Shown: positions 52,454-63,286, counted from the first letter of the stretch. The stretch: 64,000 bases of DNA from Microbacterium hibisci (GCF_015278255.1 NZ_JADIJC010000005.1:296211-360210); one strand, 5' to 3'. Notes: generated from the letters alone by a model not told the origin. Made by a program: numbers and translations.

Positions 52454-52544
52454 GCGTTAGACTCCTCTCAGCGAGATCTCGAGGCGGGCATCGGCGCCCG
52501 CCTCGCTCTCCGCGCTGATTGATCGATTGGCAGGCGGCCAGACC

Positions 52545-54062
52545 ATGGCTTCATTCATCATCCGGCGATTGATCGCATCGATCTTCGTGCTCTTCGCCGC
52601 GACTTTCCTCATGTACTTGCTCGTGTCCTTCTCGGGTGACCCCCTCCAGGACCTCCGCGAGAGCAGTGCACCCAACAAGGCCGAGCTCATCGAAGCTCGC
52701 ACCAAGCTCCTCAACCTCGACGTCCCGCCGCCGCTGCGCTACTTCCTGTGGCTCGGCGCGCTGTTCCGCGGCGACTTCGGCGTCAGCATGCAGAACCAGT
52801 CCGTGAACGCGCTGCTCGGCAACGCCATCACGGCGACCCTGACCCTGGTCACCACCGCGACGGTCGTGGCCATCGTGCTCGGCATCACGGTCGGCATCGT
52901 GTCGGCACTGCGCCAGTACACGGGCTTCGACTACGGCGTGACGCTGCTGTCTTTCCTGTTCTTCTCGCTTCCCGTCTTCTGGGTCGCGGTCCTCCTCAAG
53001 CAGTACGGCGCGATCCAGCTCAACAACTGGCTCGGTGATCCGGTGATCTCCGTCCCGGTGATCATCGGTGTCTCGCTGTTCGCCGGTCTGATCTGGATGT
53101 CGCTGATCGGCGGACGCTGGCGTCGCCGCCTGATCGTCTTCGGGGTCTCCGCGGTGGCGACCGGCGCGGTGCTGGCCTTCCTCTCGGCCACCGAGTGGTT
53201 CGCCGACCCGAGCATCGGCATCGTCGTGTACGGCTTCCTGGCGATCGGCGTGGCCGTCGGCGTGACGGCGGTCTCGGCGGGTCTGCGCAACCGCAAGGCG
53301 CTCTACGCGTCGCTCATCGTGGCCGCCGTGGGCATCGCCCTCTACACGCCGATGATGAACTACATCCTCAACGGGATGACGCTCGGCGTGTTCCTGCTGC
53401 TGGCGCTCGGCGCGGTCGTCGTCTCGGGGGCGATCGGGTGGTTCATGGGCGCACCCGACCGGGCGCCGGTCGTCCGCACCGCGGCGATCGTGGGACTGCT
53501 GGTCGCGGCGTTCACCGCGCTCGACAAGTACATGTCGTACTGGCAGGTCTACGCGAACTCGAGCCGGGTGCGCGGGCGTCCGATCGCGACGGTCGGCTCC
53601 TCGACCCCGGGGCTCGGCGGCAACTTCTGGGTGCAGGGCATCGACCTGTTCACGCACCTGCTGCTGCCGACGATCGCCATCATCCTCATCTCGTTCGCCA
53701 GCTACACCCGGTACTCCCGGGCGAGCCTCCTCGAGGTGATGAACCAGGACTACATCCGCACAGCCCGGGCCAAGGGACTCACCCAGCGCACCGTCGTCGT
53801 CCGCCACGCCTTCCGCAATGCGCTGATCCCCATCACGACGATCATCGCCTTCGACGTGGGCGCCATCATCGGCGGTGCGGTGGTCACCGAGACGGTGTTC
53901 GGCTGGACCGGTATGGGGCGGCTCTTCGTCGATGCCCTCGACGTGGGAGATCCGAACCCCGTGATGGCGTTCTTCGTCGTCACCGGAACCCTGGCCGTCC
54001 TGTTCAACCTGATCGCGGACCTCGTGTACGCCGCGCTCGACCCGAGAATCAAGGTGGGCTGA
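52545..54062 (+). CDS. ABC importer permease (DppB type) with a long membrane insertion
   Basis: A 505-residue permease, far longer than the usual 310-330. The N-terminal DppB part (FIIRRLIASIFVLFAATFLMYLLVSFSGDP) and the C-terminal part with the EAA loop (RTARAKGLTQRTVVVRHAFRNA) are normal. Between about residues 170 and 330 there is an insertion containing about six hydrophobic helices (for example LIVFGVSAVATGAVLAFLSA and LGVFLLLALGAVVVSGAIG). The reading frame is intact. Start ATG 52545 is the most plausible although its ribosome site is weak. Confidence 0.88.
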   Translation: MASFIIRRLIASIFVLFAATFLMYLLVSFSGDPLQDLRESSAPNKAELIEARTKLLNLDVPPPLRYFLWLGALFRGDFGVSMQNQSVNALLGNAITATLTLVTTATVVAIVLGITVGIVSALRQYTGFDYGVTLLSFLFFSLPVFWVAVLLKQYGAIQLNNWLGDPVISVPVIIGVSLFAGLIWMSLIGGRWRRRLIVFGVSAVATGAVLAFLSATEWFADPSIGIVVYGFLAIGVAVGVTAVSAGLRNRKALYASLIVAAVGIALYTPMMNYILNGMTLGVFLLLALGAVVVSGAIGWFMGAPDRAPVVRTAAIVGLLVAAFTALDKYMSYWQVYANSSRVRGRPIATVGSSTPGLGGNFWVQGIDLFTHLLLPTIAIILISFASYTRYSRASLLEVMNQDYIRTARAKGLTQRTVVVRHAFRNALIPITTIIAFDVGAIIGGAVVTETVFGWTGMGRLFVDALDVGDPNPVMAFFVVTGTLAVLFNLIADLVYAALDPRIKVG

Positions 54063-54063
54063 C

Positions 54064-55251
54064 ATGAGCACCACAACCGAGAACGAGACCGACACCCGCG
54101 AGAGCGAGGCGAAGGCCGAGGTCTCCATCGAGCAGAAGGAGACCGAGGGCCTCAGCCAGGGGCAGATCGTCCGCCGGCGGTTCTTCCGTCACCGCGCGGC
54201 GCTCACCTCGATCATCGTGCTGGGACTGATCGTCATTCTCGCCTTCACCTCGGTGGGCGTGAATCTCTGGGGTCTTCGGATCCCCGGCTGGTGGCAGTAC
54301 TCGTGGGACCAGATCCCGCCCAAGGTCAACAACGGCGTGCCGACCCTCAGCCTCTGGCCGCTGCAGTTCGGTGAGCACCCGTTCGGTCAGGACGAGGTCG
54401 GCCGCGACATCTTCGCGGTCGTGATGCGCGGAACCCAGCAGTCGATCATGGTGATGGTCATCGCCGGCGTCGTCGCGACGCTCATCGGCGTCGTGATCGG
54501 CGCGATCGCCGGCTACTACGGCAAGATGACCGACTCGGTGCTCATGCGGTTCACCGACATCATCATCACCATCCCGCTGATCGTCATCGGCTCGGTCCTC
54601 GGCAACATCTTCGGAAGCCTGGGTGCGGCCGTGCTCGGTGTCGTCATCGGCCTCTTCGCATGGACCACGATGGCCCGACTGGTGCGAGGCGAGTTCCTGA
54701 CGCTGCGCGAACGTGAGTTCGTCGACGCGGCACGCGTGTCGGGGGCGCGGGATCGCCGGATCATCTTCCGCCACATCCTGCCGAACTCCGTCGGCGTCAT
54801 CGTCGTGAACGCGACGCTGCTCATGGCCGGGGCGATCCTCCTGGAGTCGTCGCTGAGCTTCCTCGGCTTCGGCGTCCAGTCGCCCGACACCTCGCTCGGG
54901 AAGATCATCTCCGAGAACCAGGCCGCGTTCTCCACGCGTCCCTGGCTGTTCTGGTGGCCCGGCATCTTCATCATCGTGATCGCGCTGTGCGTCAACTTCA
55001 TCGGCGACGGGCTGCGGGACGCCTTCGACCCGCGGCAGAAGAAGAAGCCCAGCGAGCGCGCCATGGCGCGCGCCGGTCGCGCGAAGGGACCGATCGCGCC
55101 GGTGGTCGACACGACGCCGTCGACCGACGCCCACATGGTGGATGTCGGCATCCAGACGGCCTACACCGGCGACGACATCGTGAACTTCAACGACCCCCGT
55201 CGCGAACTGCCGGGCGACGTCCAGCACAAGCCGCTCGACCCGGAGCGATGA
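54064..55251 (+). CDS. ABC importer permease (DppC type)
   Basis: A 395-residue permease. It has a hydrophilic N-terminus (about 45 residues), six transmembrane helices, the EAA loop (REFVDAARVSGARDRRIIFRHILPN) and a hydrophilic C-terminus of about 65 residues containing PSTDAHMVDVG. It starts one base after the stop of the DppB-type gene, so it is coupled. Partner of 52545 and the double ATPase at 55900. Confidence 0.92.
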   Translation: MSTTTENETDTRESEAKAEVSIEQKETEGLSQGQIVRRRFFRHRAALTSIIVLGLIVILAFTSVGVNLWGLRIPGWWQYSWDQIPPKVNNGVPTLSLWPLQFGEHPFGQDEVGRDIFAVVMRGTQQSIMVMVIAGVVATLIGVVIGAIAGYYGKMTDSVLMRFTDIIITIPLIVIGSVLGNIFGSLGAAVLGVVIGLFAWTTMARLVRGEFLTLREREFVDAARVSGARDRRIIFRHILPNSVGVIVVNATLLMAGAILLESSLSFLGFGVQSPDTSLGKIISENQAAFSTRPWLFWWPGIFIIVIALCVNFIGDGLRDAFDPRQKKKPSERAMARAGRAKGPIAPVVDTTPSTDAHMVDVGIQTAYTGDDIVNFNDPRRELPGDVQHKPLDPER

Positions 55252-55258
55252 CGTGCGG

Positions 55259-55867
55259 CTAGACCACCAGGCCGATCACCGTGGCGGCGCCCAGCGCCGC
55301 CACGGAGACGATCGTCCCCCAGTGCCACGTCTGCGTCGACGCCTCCGGATCCACTCCGCTGGCGAACGCGCCGGCGTCGCGCAGGCGTTCCCACCGGCCG
55401 CGGATGAGCTGCGCGAGGTTGCCGCTCGCCGTCGTCAGCGCATCAGCCGGACGCAGCTCGCCGACCGGACCGCGCGCGGTGTCTCCGACGCCGTCGAAGT
55501 CCTTGGGGGCGAGTCCCATGGTGCGGTGACGGCCCGGAGCGGGAGCGGCCCACACCGACACGCGACCGTGGGCCGTGTGCAGCGTCAGCGAGTAGCGGGT
55601 GTCGATGGCGGTGATCGCCGGCCACGGCACGAACCGCGTGCGCAGGACGTTCTCGACGGTGATGCCGTGCTCCTGCACGAGAAGGCTCGGACGCCAGAAG
55701 AGCGCCCAGGCCAGCGCCGCCACCAGGAGGATCGGCCAGACATAGCGCAGGGCGTCAGCGGGTTCGGTGAGGAACAGCGCGACGATGCCCAGTGCGCACA
55801 CGACGACAGTCACGACAGCGAGGACGCGCCCGAAGACCGGGCGATAGCGGATCTCCTGGAACGACAT
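55259..55867 (-). CDS. PH-domain (bacterial PH) membrane protein
   Basis: A 202-residue protein with two N-terminal helices (about 12-32 and 42-58) and a bacterial PH-like domain (about 60-140; VQEHGITVENVLRTRFVPWPAITAID is the typical strand pattern), ending in a third hydrophobic segment (VAALGAATVIGLVV). It is encoded on the minus strand between the second permease and the ATPase of the ABC operon, so the plus-strand operon is interrupted. Function unknown; it could be an unrelated insertion. Confidence 0.75.
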   Translation of the reverse strand: MSFQEIRYRPVFGRVLAVVTVVVCALGIVALFLTEPADALRYVWPILLVAALAWALFWRPSLLVQEHGITVENVLRTRFVPWPAITAIDTRYSLTLHTAHGRVSVWAAPAPGRHRTMGLAPKDFDGVGDTARGPVGELRPADALTTASGNLAQLIRGRWERLRDAGAFASGVDPEASTQTWHWGTIVSVAALGAATVIGLVV

Positions 55868-55899
55868 GACTTCAAGCTTTGCAGATAGGACAGCACCGA

Positions 55900-57705
55900 A
55901 TGACTGACACCACGCGTCCGCAGTCCGCGACCGCGCCCGCCCACGGGGAGGCGCCAGAGACGATCCTCGCGGTCGAGAACCTGGGCGTCGAGTTCTGGGT
56001 GGAGGGCCAGTTCTACCCGGCGGCCATCGACATGAACTACGAGGTCCGCCGCGGCGAGGTGCTGGCCATCGTCGGCGAGTCGGGCTCGGGCAAGAGCACG
56101 AGCTCGATGGCGCTGCTCGGGCTGCTGCCTGAGAACTCCCGTGTCACGGGCTCGATCAAGCTGCTCGGCCGCGAGCTGCGCGGCGTCGACGACGCCACCC
56201 TCCGGTCGCTGCGCGGCAACGAGATCGCCGTGATCTTCCAGGAGCCGATGACAGCGCTGAACCCGGTCTATACCGTCGGCTTCCAGATCATGGAGGCGCT
56301 GCGCTCCCACGACCGGGGGCTCGCGCCGAGCGACGCGCGCGAGAAGGCGGTCGAACTGCTCCGCATGGTGGAGATGCCGAATCCCGAGCAGTCGTTCCAC
56401 AAGTACCCGCACCAGCTGTCGGGCGGTCAGCGTCAGCGCGCCATGATCGCGCAGTCGATCTCGTGCGACCCGCTGCTGCTCATCGCCGACGAGCCCACCA
56501 CGGCCCTCGATGTGACGGTGCAGGCGGAGGTGCTCGACCTGCTCCGCAACCTCCACAAGCGGCTCGACTCCGCGATCATCCTCATCACCCACGACATGGG
56601 TGTCGTCGCCGACCTCGCCGACCGCATCATGGTGATGAAGAACGGCGTCGTGGTCGAGTCCGGCTCCGTCGACGGCATCTTCCACGCGCCGCAGCACCCG
56701 TACACCCAGCAGCTCCTCGCCTCGGTGCCCCATCTCGGACTCGGCGTGCTCGAGGAGGCCGAGCCCGGTCCGGCCGAGGTGGCGACGGAGACGTCGACGG
56801 TTCCGTCGGTCTCGTCGATCCGCGAGCGCGCGAGCGAGGCCGCGGAGGAGACGATCGAGACCCGCACGCCGGTGCTCGCGTTCGAAGACGTCGCCATCGA
56901 CTACCCGAAGCGCGGACGCATCCCCGCGTTCCGTGCCGCCGAGCACATCGATCTCTCCATCTACCCCGGCGAGATCGTCGGCCTCGTGGGTGAGTCGGGC
57001 TCGGGCAAGACCACGCTCGGGCGTGCGGCGATCGGGCTGCTGCCCATCGCCGAGGGCAAGCTCACGACCGTCGGCACCGACATCTCGAACGCCTCGCAGA
57101 AGGACCTCTTCGCGATCCGCCGCCGGACGGGCATCGTCTTCCAGGATCCGGCGTCGTCGCTGAACCCCCGCATGCCCATCGGCCAGTCGATCGGCGAGCC
57201 GATCCTGCTCGCGGGCCTCGCGAAGGGCAAGGATCTCGACAAGCGCGTCGAGGACCTCCTCAGCCAGGTCGAGCTGCCCGCGTCGTACCGCAACCGCTTC
57301 CCGCACGAGCTGTCGGGAGGTCAGCGTCAGCGTGTCGGCATCGCGCGCGCCCTGGCGCTCGCGCCGGAGCTGCTCGTCGCCGACGAGCCGACCTCTGCGC
57401 TGGACGTGTCGGTGCAGGCGCGCTTCCTCGACCTGCTGCAGGAACTGCAGCAGGAGCTGCAGTTCGCGTGCCTCTTCATCAGTCACGACCTGGCGGTGGT
57501 CGACATCCTGGCGCACCGCATCGCGGTGATGCACCACGGAAAGCTCGTGGAGTCGGGCACGCGCGACGAGATCCTGCGCGGCGCGAAGGACCCGTACACG
57601 CAGCGGCTCATCGCCGCAGTGCCGGTGCCCAACCCCGCCGAGCAGAAGGTGCGCCGCGAGGCGCGCGCCGCGCTGCTGCAGAACTCGGGCTCCGCCGCAA
57701 GCTGA
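55900..57705 (+). CDS. ABC importer double ATPase (DppD-DppF fusion)
   Basis: A 601-residue protein with two complete nucleotide-binding domains (about 30-295 and 345-595). Both have Walker A GESGSGKST/GESGSGKTT, signature LSGGQRQR, Walker B LLIADEPTTALD / LLVADEPTSALD and H-loops. It replaces the two separate ATPases of the first importer. The ATG at 55900 follows AGGACA. The antisense PH gene separates it from the permeases, so it may be expressed from its own promoter. Confidence 0.93.
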   Translation: MTDTTRPQSATAPAHGEAPETILAVENLGVEFWVEGQFYPAAIDMNYEVRRGEVLAIVGESGSGKSTSSMALLGLLPENSRVTGSIKLLGRELRGVDDATLRSLRGNEIAVIFQEPMTALNPVYTVGFQIMEALRSHDRGLAPSDAREKAVELLRMVEMPNPEQSFHKYPHQLSGGQRQRAMIAQSISCDPLLLIADEPTTALDVTVQAEVLDLLRNLHKRLDSAIILITHDMGVVADLADRIMVMKNGVVVESGSVDGIFHAPQHPYTQQLLASVPHLGLGVLEEAEPGPAEVATETSTVPSVSSIRERASEAAEETIETRTPVLAFEDVAIDYPKRGRIPAFRAAEHIDLSIYPGEIVGLVGESGSGKTTLGRAAIGLLPIAEGKLTTVGTDISNASQKDLFAIRRRTGIVFQDPASSLNPRMPIGQSIGEPILLAGLAKGKDLDKRVEDLLSQVELPASYRNRFPHELSGGQRQRVGIARALALAPELLVADEPTSALDVSVQARFLDLLQELQQELQFACLFISHDLAVVDILAHRIAVMHHGKLVESGTRDEILRGAKDPYTQRLIAAVPVPNPAEQKVRREARAALLQNSGSAAS

Positions 57706-57738
57706 CCGCACGACCCGCCGCGGAGGCGTCTCTCCGCA

Positions 57739-57770
57739 CCGCGCCGTCCCGGCTCCCCGGGGCGGCGCGG
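57739..57770 (+). terminator. 14-bp hairpin after the double ATPase gene
   Basis: CCGCGCCGTCCCGG / CCGGGGCGGCGCGG with a CTCC loop and one T-G wobble, 34 nt after the stop. No U-tract, as is common in this genome. Confidence 0.65.
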
Positions 57771-57803
57771 TCGCGTACGCGGAAGACGTCCAGATCGTCC
57801 CGG

Positions 57804-57809
57804 TAGAAT
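57804..57809 (+). promoter_or_regulatory. -10 box for typA
   Basis: TAGAAT. A transcript starting about 57815 would carry a leader of about 66 nt that contains a 7-bp stem (57820-57844). Confidence 0.5.
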
Positions 57810-57819
57810 GACGGATGCC

Positions 57820-57844
57820 GGACCCTTCGACACGCTCAGGGACC
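57820..57844 (+). repeat. Stem-forming repeat CCTTCGACACGCTCAGGG in the typA leader
   Basis: GGACCCT-TCGACACGCTC-AGGGACC forms a 7-bp stem with one mismatch. The sequence CCTTCGACA(A/C)GCTCAGG recurs in many bacterial genomes as a widespread short repeat, from memory; it is the only copy noticed in this window. Confidence 0.45.
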
Positions 57845-57880
57845 GACCTCGTTCTTTCCCTCTCTTTCAAGGATTCCCTC

Positions 57881-59794
<1,914 letters not shown>

Positions 59795-59803
59795 GAGCAG
59801 ATG

Positions 59804-59857
59804 ACGGATGCCGCGACCCGGCGCCTCTCGAAGGCACCGGGGCGCGGCATCCGTTTC
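59804..59857. terminator. Bidirectional terminator between typA and the pectate lyase gene
   Basis: ACGGATGCCGCG / CGCGGCATCCGT with inner GCGCC...GGCACC pairing; it is followed by TTTCTC on the plus side. It lies between convergent stops and again starts with the GGATGCC heptamer. Confidence 0.82.
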
Positions 59858-61930
59858 TCAGTCTCGCACCGTGACGGTGACCGGCCGCGCCGCCGTCGTG
59901 CCCGCCGCGTTGGAGAGCGTCGCGGTGAACTCGTACGTGCCCGGCGCGAGCTCGCCGACGACCGTCTCCACGTGCTGGGCGCCGGGGGAGGCCGCCACGA
60001 GCGGCTGCCGATCGATCTCGACGCCGTCCTGGAAGAGGACGTACTCGGTCGCGTTGGTGCCCCACCACAGGTCCGCCGAGATCGTCACCGACCCCGTGCG
60101 CACGCCGGTGACGCTGAGCACGGAGCGGCCGGGCGCGGCATCCGTCACTCGCACGGTGTGCACGCGCGACGCGGTCTCGCCGTACGGGTTCAGGGCGACC
60201 ACGCGGTACTCGTACGTGCCGTCGGCGCGCCCAGCGATGTCGAACGAGACCCGCTGCGCGTCGGGGCTGACGCCGTCGACCGCCTGCGCGCCGACGAGCT
60301 CTCCGTTCTCGTAGAGCTTCACGACGGTCGCGTTCTGCCCCCACCACAGGTCGGCGAGGATGCGGTAGTCGCCGTCACGAAGTCCGGTGTCGTGGCCGTT
60401 GTCGTCCGACACCGAGAAGGCCGACGGCGCGGCCGTCGCGACCGGCGTGCCGGAGTTCAGGATGCCGGCACCGGCTCCCGCCCGGACGATGTCGGCGACA
60501 TCGGCGACGGGATCGAGCGTGTAGGCGTAGGCGTTCGCGGGATGCCAGCGCACCGCCGACGACAGCGGGGTCGCGGCCGTGGCGTTGTAGGCGGCGAGCA
60601 CGTCGACCAGCTCGCCGTCGACCAGGGTGTCGTCGGCGCGCAGCTCGGTGCCGCCCCACCCCGCGATGATGCGCGACACGCTCGCCGGGTCGATCAGCTC
60701 GACGGCGTTGGACTCGGCGACGATGCTGCTCTCGCGCCCGGCGCCCCAGTAGTACTGGAAGAACGACGATCCCTCGTCGGAGGCGGCGGTGGTGGCCTCC
60801 GTCTGCTCGTAGAGGTTGTTGTAGACGTGCACGTCGCCGAAGCGCACGCGCGGGCCCCGCTGCCCGATGTCGGTCCAGCGGTTGTGGTGCTGGGTCACCC
60901 GGTGCTGGCCGCGGTCCTGGAGGCGCGAGTCGGACGAGCCGATGATGTCGGTCTTGTCGTGGTGCTGGAACCAGTTCCACGACATCGTGACCAGATCGGA
61001 TCCGTGCGTGACGTCGAGCAGGCCGTCGTGCACCTCGAAGGTCTGCCCGTACACCTTCGGCAGGCTCTCCAGCGGGTGGTCCCCGTCGTCGAAGGTGTTG
61101 TGATCGACCCAGACGCTCGTCGACGTCCACACCGACAGATTGTCGTACGCCGAGTTCCAGGCTCCACCGGCGCCGTCGCCCGCGTCCCACTGCGGGAAGC
61201 AGTCGTACGCGTCGGACAGGGTGAGGTTGCGCACGATCACGTTCTGCGCGTCGCGGATGCGGAGGGATGCCCCGACCACATGCGCGTCGTCGCCGACCCC
61301 GACGAGCGTCACGTTCGAGCCGATGTGCTGCAGTGTGAGCCTGGCCTGCAGTGCGGCGGCGGCGACGCGTGCCTGCTCGAGGGGCCCCGACGGGTCGACG
61401 CCGGGTCCGAACGCGGCGATGTAGTCGTCCATGCGGAACGGCAGGCCGGTGTCGGCGACGGTCACCTGCGCGGCGATGTCGTCGCAGGTCATCCGGGTGC
61501 CGTCGCCGCGCTGCCAGGGGTCGATCGTCCCCGTGACGTAGACGATCCGCGGCACGGTGTTGTACCGGGCGTCGTTCTGCGAGCCGCCCGGCACGCCGGC
61601 CAGCGCGTCCCGCAGCTCCTGCCACTCGTCGACGACGTACACCTGGGCGGGGTCGGCGGCAGCGCCGCCGGTGACGGGGTGGGCCTGTCGTGTGACGCGC
61701 TCGGGCGACGTCGTCCCCGACCAGGACGCCCAGCCGTCGCCGGGTGCGATGACCTGACGGCCGAGGTCGAGGGCGCCGGCCGCAGGGGCCGCGTCTGCAG
61801 GCGCGGCGGCCGCGGGTGCGGCCAGCAGGGGAGCGGCGGCCAGCGCGACGGCGGTCGCCAGGCCCACCGCGGCGCGGCGGGCGTGGGGTGTGCGATCAGG
61901 CGGAGCGGGCACGGGCAGCGTCCTTCTCAT
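59858..61930 (-). CDS. Secreted pectate lyase (polysaccharide lyase family 1-like)
   Basis: A 690-residue exported enzyme that cleaves polygalacturonate by beta-elimination. An Arg-containing signal peptide (about 1-45, ATAVALAAAPLLAAPAAAAPA) is followed by a parallel beta-helix domain (about 60-430). Key motifs: SVWVDHNTF (vWiDH) and QRGPRVRFGDVHVYNN (RxPxxR-like catalytic Arg). Two C-terminal repeats of about 85 residues each contain DLWWGQNATVVKLYENG and DLWWGTNATEYVLFQDG, similar to chitinase N-terminal or Ig-like domains. Start ATG 61930 has AAGGAG. A LacI-type operator candidate is upstream. Confidence 0.9.
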   Translation of the reverse strand: MRRTLPVPAPPDRTPHARRAAVGLATAVALAAAPLLAAPAAAAPADAAPAAGALDLGRQVIAPGDGWASWSGTTSPERVTRQAHPVTGGAAADPAQVYVVDEWQELRDALAGVPGGSQNDARYNTVPRIVYVTGTIDPWQRGDGTRMTCDDIAAQVTVADTGLPFRMDDYIAAFGPGVDPSGPLEQARVAAAALQARLTLQHIGSNVTLVGVGDDAHVVGASLRIRDAQNVIVRNLTLSDAYDCFPQWDAGDGAGGAWNSAYDNLSVWTSTSVWVDHNTFDDGDHPLESLPKVYGQTFEVHDGLLDVTHGSDLVTMSWNWFQHHDKTDIIGSSDSRLQDRGQHRVTQHHNRWTDIGQRGPRVRFGDVHVYNNLYEQTEATTAASDEGSSFFQYYWGAGRESSIVAESNAVELIDPASVSRIIAGWGGTELRADDTLVDGELVDVLAAYNATAATPLSSAVRWHPANAYAYTLDPVADVADIVRAGAGAGILNSGTPVATAAPSAFSVSDDNGHDTGLRDGDYRILADLWWGQNATVVKLYENGELVGAQAVDGVSPDAQRVSFDIAGRADGTYEYRVVALNPYGETASRVHTVRVTDAAPGRSVLSVTGVRTGSVTISADLWWGTNATEYVLFQDGVEIDRQPLVAASPGAQHVETVVGELAPGTYEFTATLSNAAGTTAARPVTVTVRD

Positions 61931-61988
61931 GGGACTCCTTCGTCCTGAGCAGAATTCGTGATGAGAACGGGCGGGGGCCCACAAGCGA

Positions 61989-62000
61989 GGAAGCGTTTTC
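61989..62000. promoter_or_regulatory. LacI-family operator candidate upstream of the pectate lyase gene
   Basis: GGAAGCGTTTTC; the core AAGCGTTT fits the AAnCGnTT pattern of LacI-type operators, 59 nt upstream of the start. It would suit sugar-responsive or catabolite control. Confidence 0.45.
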
Positions 62001-62198
62001 TGCGTGTGTGCTGACCAGCATGGCGAAAGCGGGCGGGATGCGCAACGCCGTGATTCGCCTTGCCTCCGAGGGCGGGACCGGCACCCGCCGCGCGACCTCG
62101 CGCGGCGGAGCCGCGCGTGCGGGCCGATCAGCCGGCGAGGCGGGGGGAGCAGTCCACGCGCGGCCGGGCGGACCGGCAGGACGCGGCATCCCCGTCGA

Positions 62199-62204
62199 TA
62201 GCAT
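62199..62204 (+). promoter_or_regulatory. Leaderless -10 box for azlC
   Basis: TAGCAT, 6 nt spacer, GTG at 62211. Confidence 0.5.
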
Positions 62205-62210
62205 GACGAG

Positions 62211-62975
62211 GTGAGCCACGACCCGCACTTCGACGACGCGCACAGCGCCGGAGAAGCCCGGCGGGCGGTGCGAGAGGGTCTCGGCGTCGCTCTCGCTACG
62301 AGCGCCTACGGCATCTCGTTCGGCGCGCTGGCCGTCGCGTCGGGTCTCGACGTCTGGCAGACGTGCGTGCTCAGCCTCGTCATGTTCACGGGCGGCTCGC
62401 AGTTCGCCTTCGTCGGCATCGTCGGTGCCGGCGGACTGGCCGCCGCACCCTCGGCGATCGCGTCGGCAGCGCTGCTGGGGGTGCGCAACGTGGCCTACGG
62501 CATCCGCATGTCGCCGGTCATCGGGCCGGGCTTCTGGCGTCGTGCGGCCGCCGCCCAGTTCACCATCGACGAATCCACGGCGGTCTCGCTCGCGCAGCGG
62601 ACGCGCCGCGCGCGCACGCTCGGCTTCTGGATCACCGGGCTCGGGATCTACATCGGCTGGAACCTCTCGACGCTCGCCGGCGCCCTCCTCGGCGACGTGC
62701 TCGGCGACGTGCGTGCCTACGGGCTCGACGCCGCGGCGGCAGCGGCTTTCCTCGCGCTCCTGTGGCCGCGGCTGCGCGCCCGGCAGCCGATCGTCGTGGG
62801 TGTCGCGGCGGCGGTGGTCGCCACGGTCCTGACGCCGGTGCTCATGCCGGGGCTGCCGGTGATCCTCGCGGCGGTGGTCGCGATCGTCGTCGGGTGGACG
62901 AACTGGCTCGGCAGGGATGACGCGGCAGGTGCCGTCGAGCCCGACGACGTCGCGGAGAGGGAGGGCCTGCCGTGA
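62211..62975 (+). CDS. azlC: Branched-chain amino acid exporter large subunit (AzlC)
   Basis: A 254-residue membrane protein, larger component of an AzlCD-type amino acid exporter (BrnF-like in Corynebacterium). Family features are GLGVALATSAYGISFGALAV near the N-terminus and LSLVMFTGGSQFAFVGIVGAGG, GVRNVAYGIRMSP. It has about eight hydrophobic stretches. The start GTG 62211 follows a TAGCAT box by 6 nt. AzlD starts 4 nt before the end of azlC. Confidence 0.9.
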   Translation: MSHDPHFDDAHSAGEARRAVREGLGVALATSAYGISFGALAVASGLDVWQTCVLSLVMFTGGSQFAFVGIVGAGGLAAAPSAIASAALLGVRNVAYGIRMSPVIGPGFWRRAAAAQFTIDESTAVSLAQRTRRARTLGFWITGLGIYIGWNLSTLAGALLGDVLGDVRAYGLDAAAAAAFLALLWPRLRARQPIVVGVAAAVVATVLTPVLMPGLPVILAAVVAIVVGWTNWLGRDDAAGAVEPDDVAEREGLP

Positions 62976-63286
62976 CCATGTGGACCGCCGTGCTCGTCGC
63001 CTCGATCGTGTGCGTCGCACTCAAGACGGTCGGCTACCTCATCCCCGCGAAGTGGGTCGAGGCTCCCACTCCGCTCCGCATCGCGGACCTTCTGACGGTG
63101 GCGCTGCTCGCCGCCCTCGTCGCCGTGCAGACCCTCGCGGCCGGACAGGCGATCGTGGTCGACGCGCGGGTGCCGGCACTGCTGGTGGCCGCCGGGCTGC
63201 TGATGCTCCGCGCGCCGTTCCTCGTCGTCGTGGTCGCCGCCGCCCTCGTCGCGGCGCTGCTCCGGCTGTGGGGGTGGGCGGCGTAG
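62972..63286 (+). CDS. azlD: Branched-chain amino acid exporter small subunit (AzlD)
   Basis: A 104-residue four-helix membrane protein that completes the AzlCD exporter. The typical segments ALKTVGYLIPAKWVE and LPALLVAAGLLMLRAP-like helices are visible. The GTG start overlaps the azlC stop, so the two are coupled in expression. Confidence 0.9.
   Translation: MTMWTAVLVASIVCVALKTVGYLIPAKWVEAPTPLRIADLLTVALLAALVAVQTLAAGQAIVVDARVPALLVAAGLLMLRAPFLVVVVAAALVAALLRLWGWAA

Larger units (their letters stand above)
61931..62210. other. Intergenic region of 280 nt between divergent genes
   Basis: It carries the promoter region of the pectate lyase gene with a LacI-type site at 61989 and the azlC leaderless box at 62199. 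No open reading frame with supporting signals was seen. Confidence 0.6.

Noticed and set aside
52545..54062. A frameshift or fusion artefact explaining the long permease
   Set aside because: The frame is open throughout and the codon use of the insert is like the rest of the gene.
57815..57880. Upstream extension of typA from ATG 57815
   Set aside because: The 22 extra residues have no similarity to TypA, contain the palindromic repeat, and the ATG at 57881 has AAGGA at good spacing.
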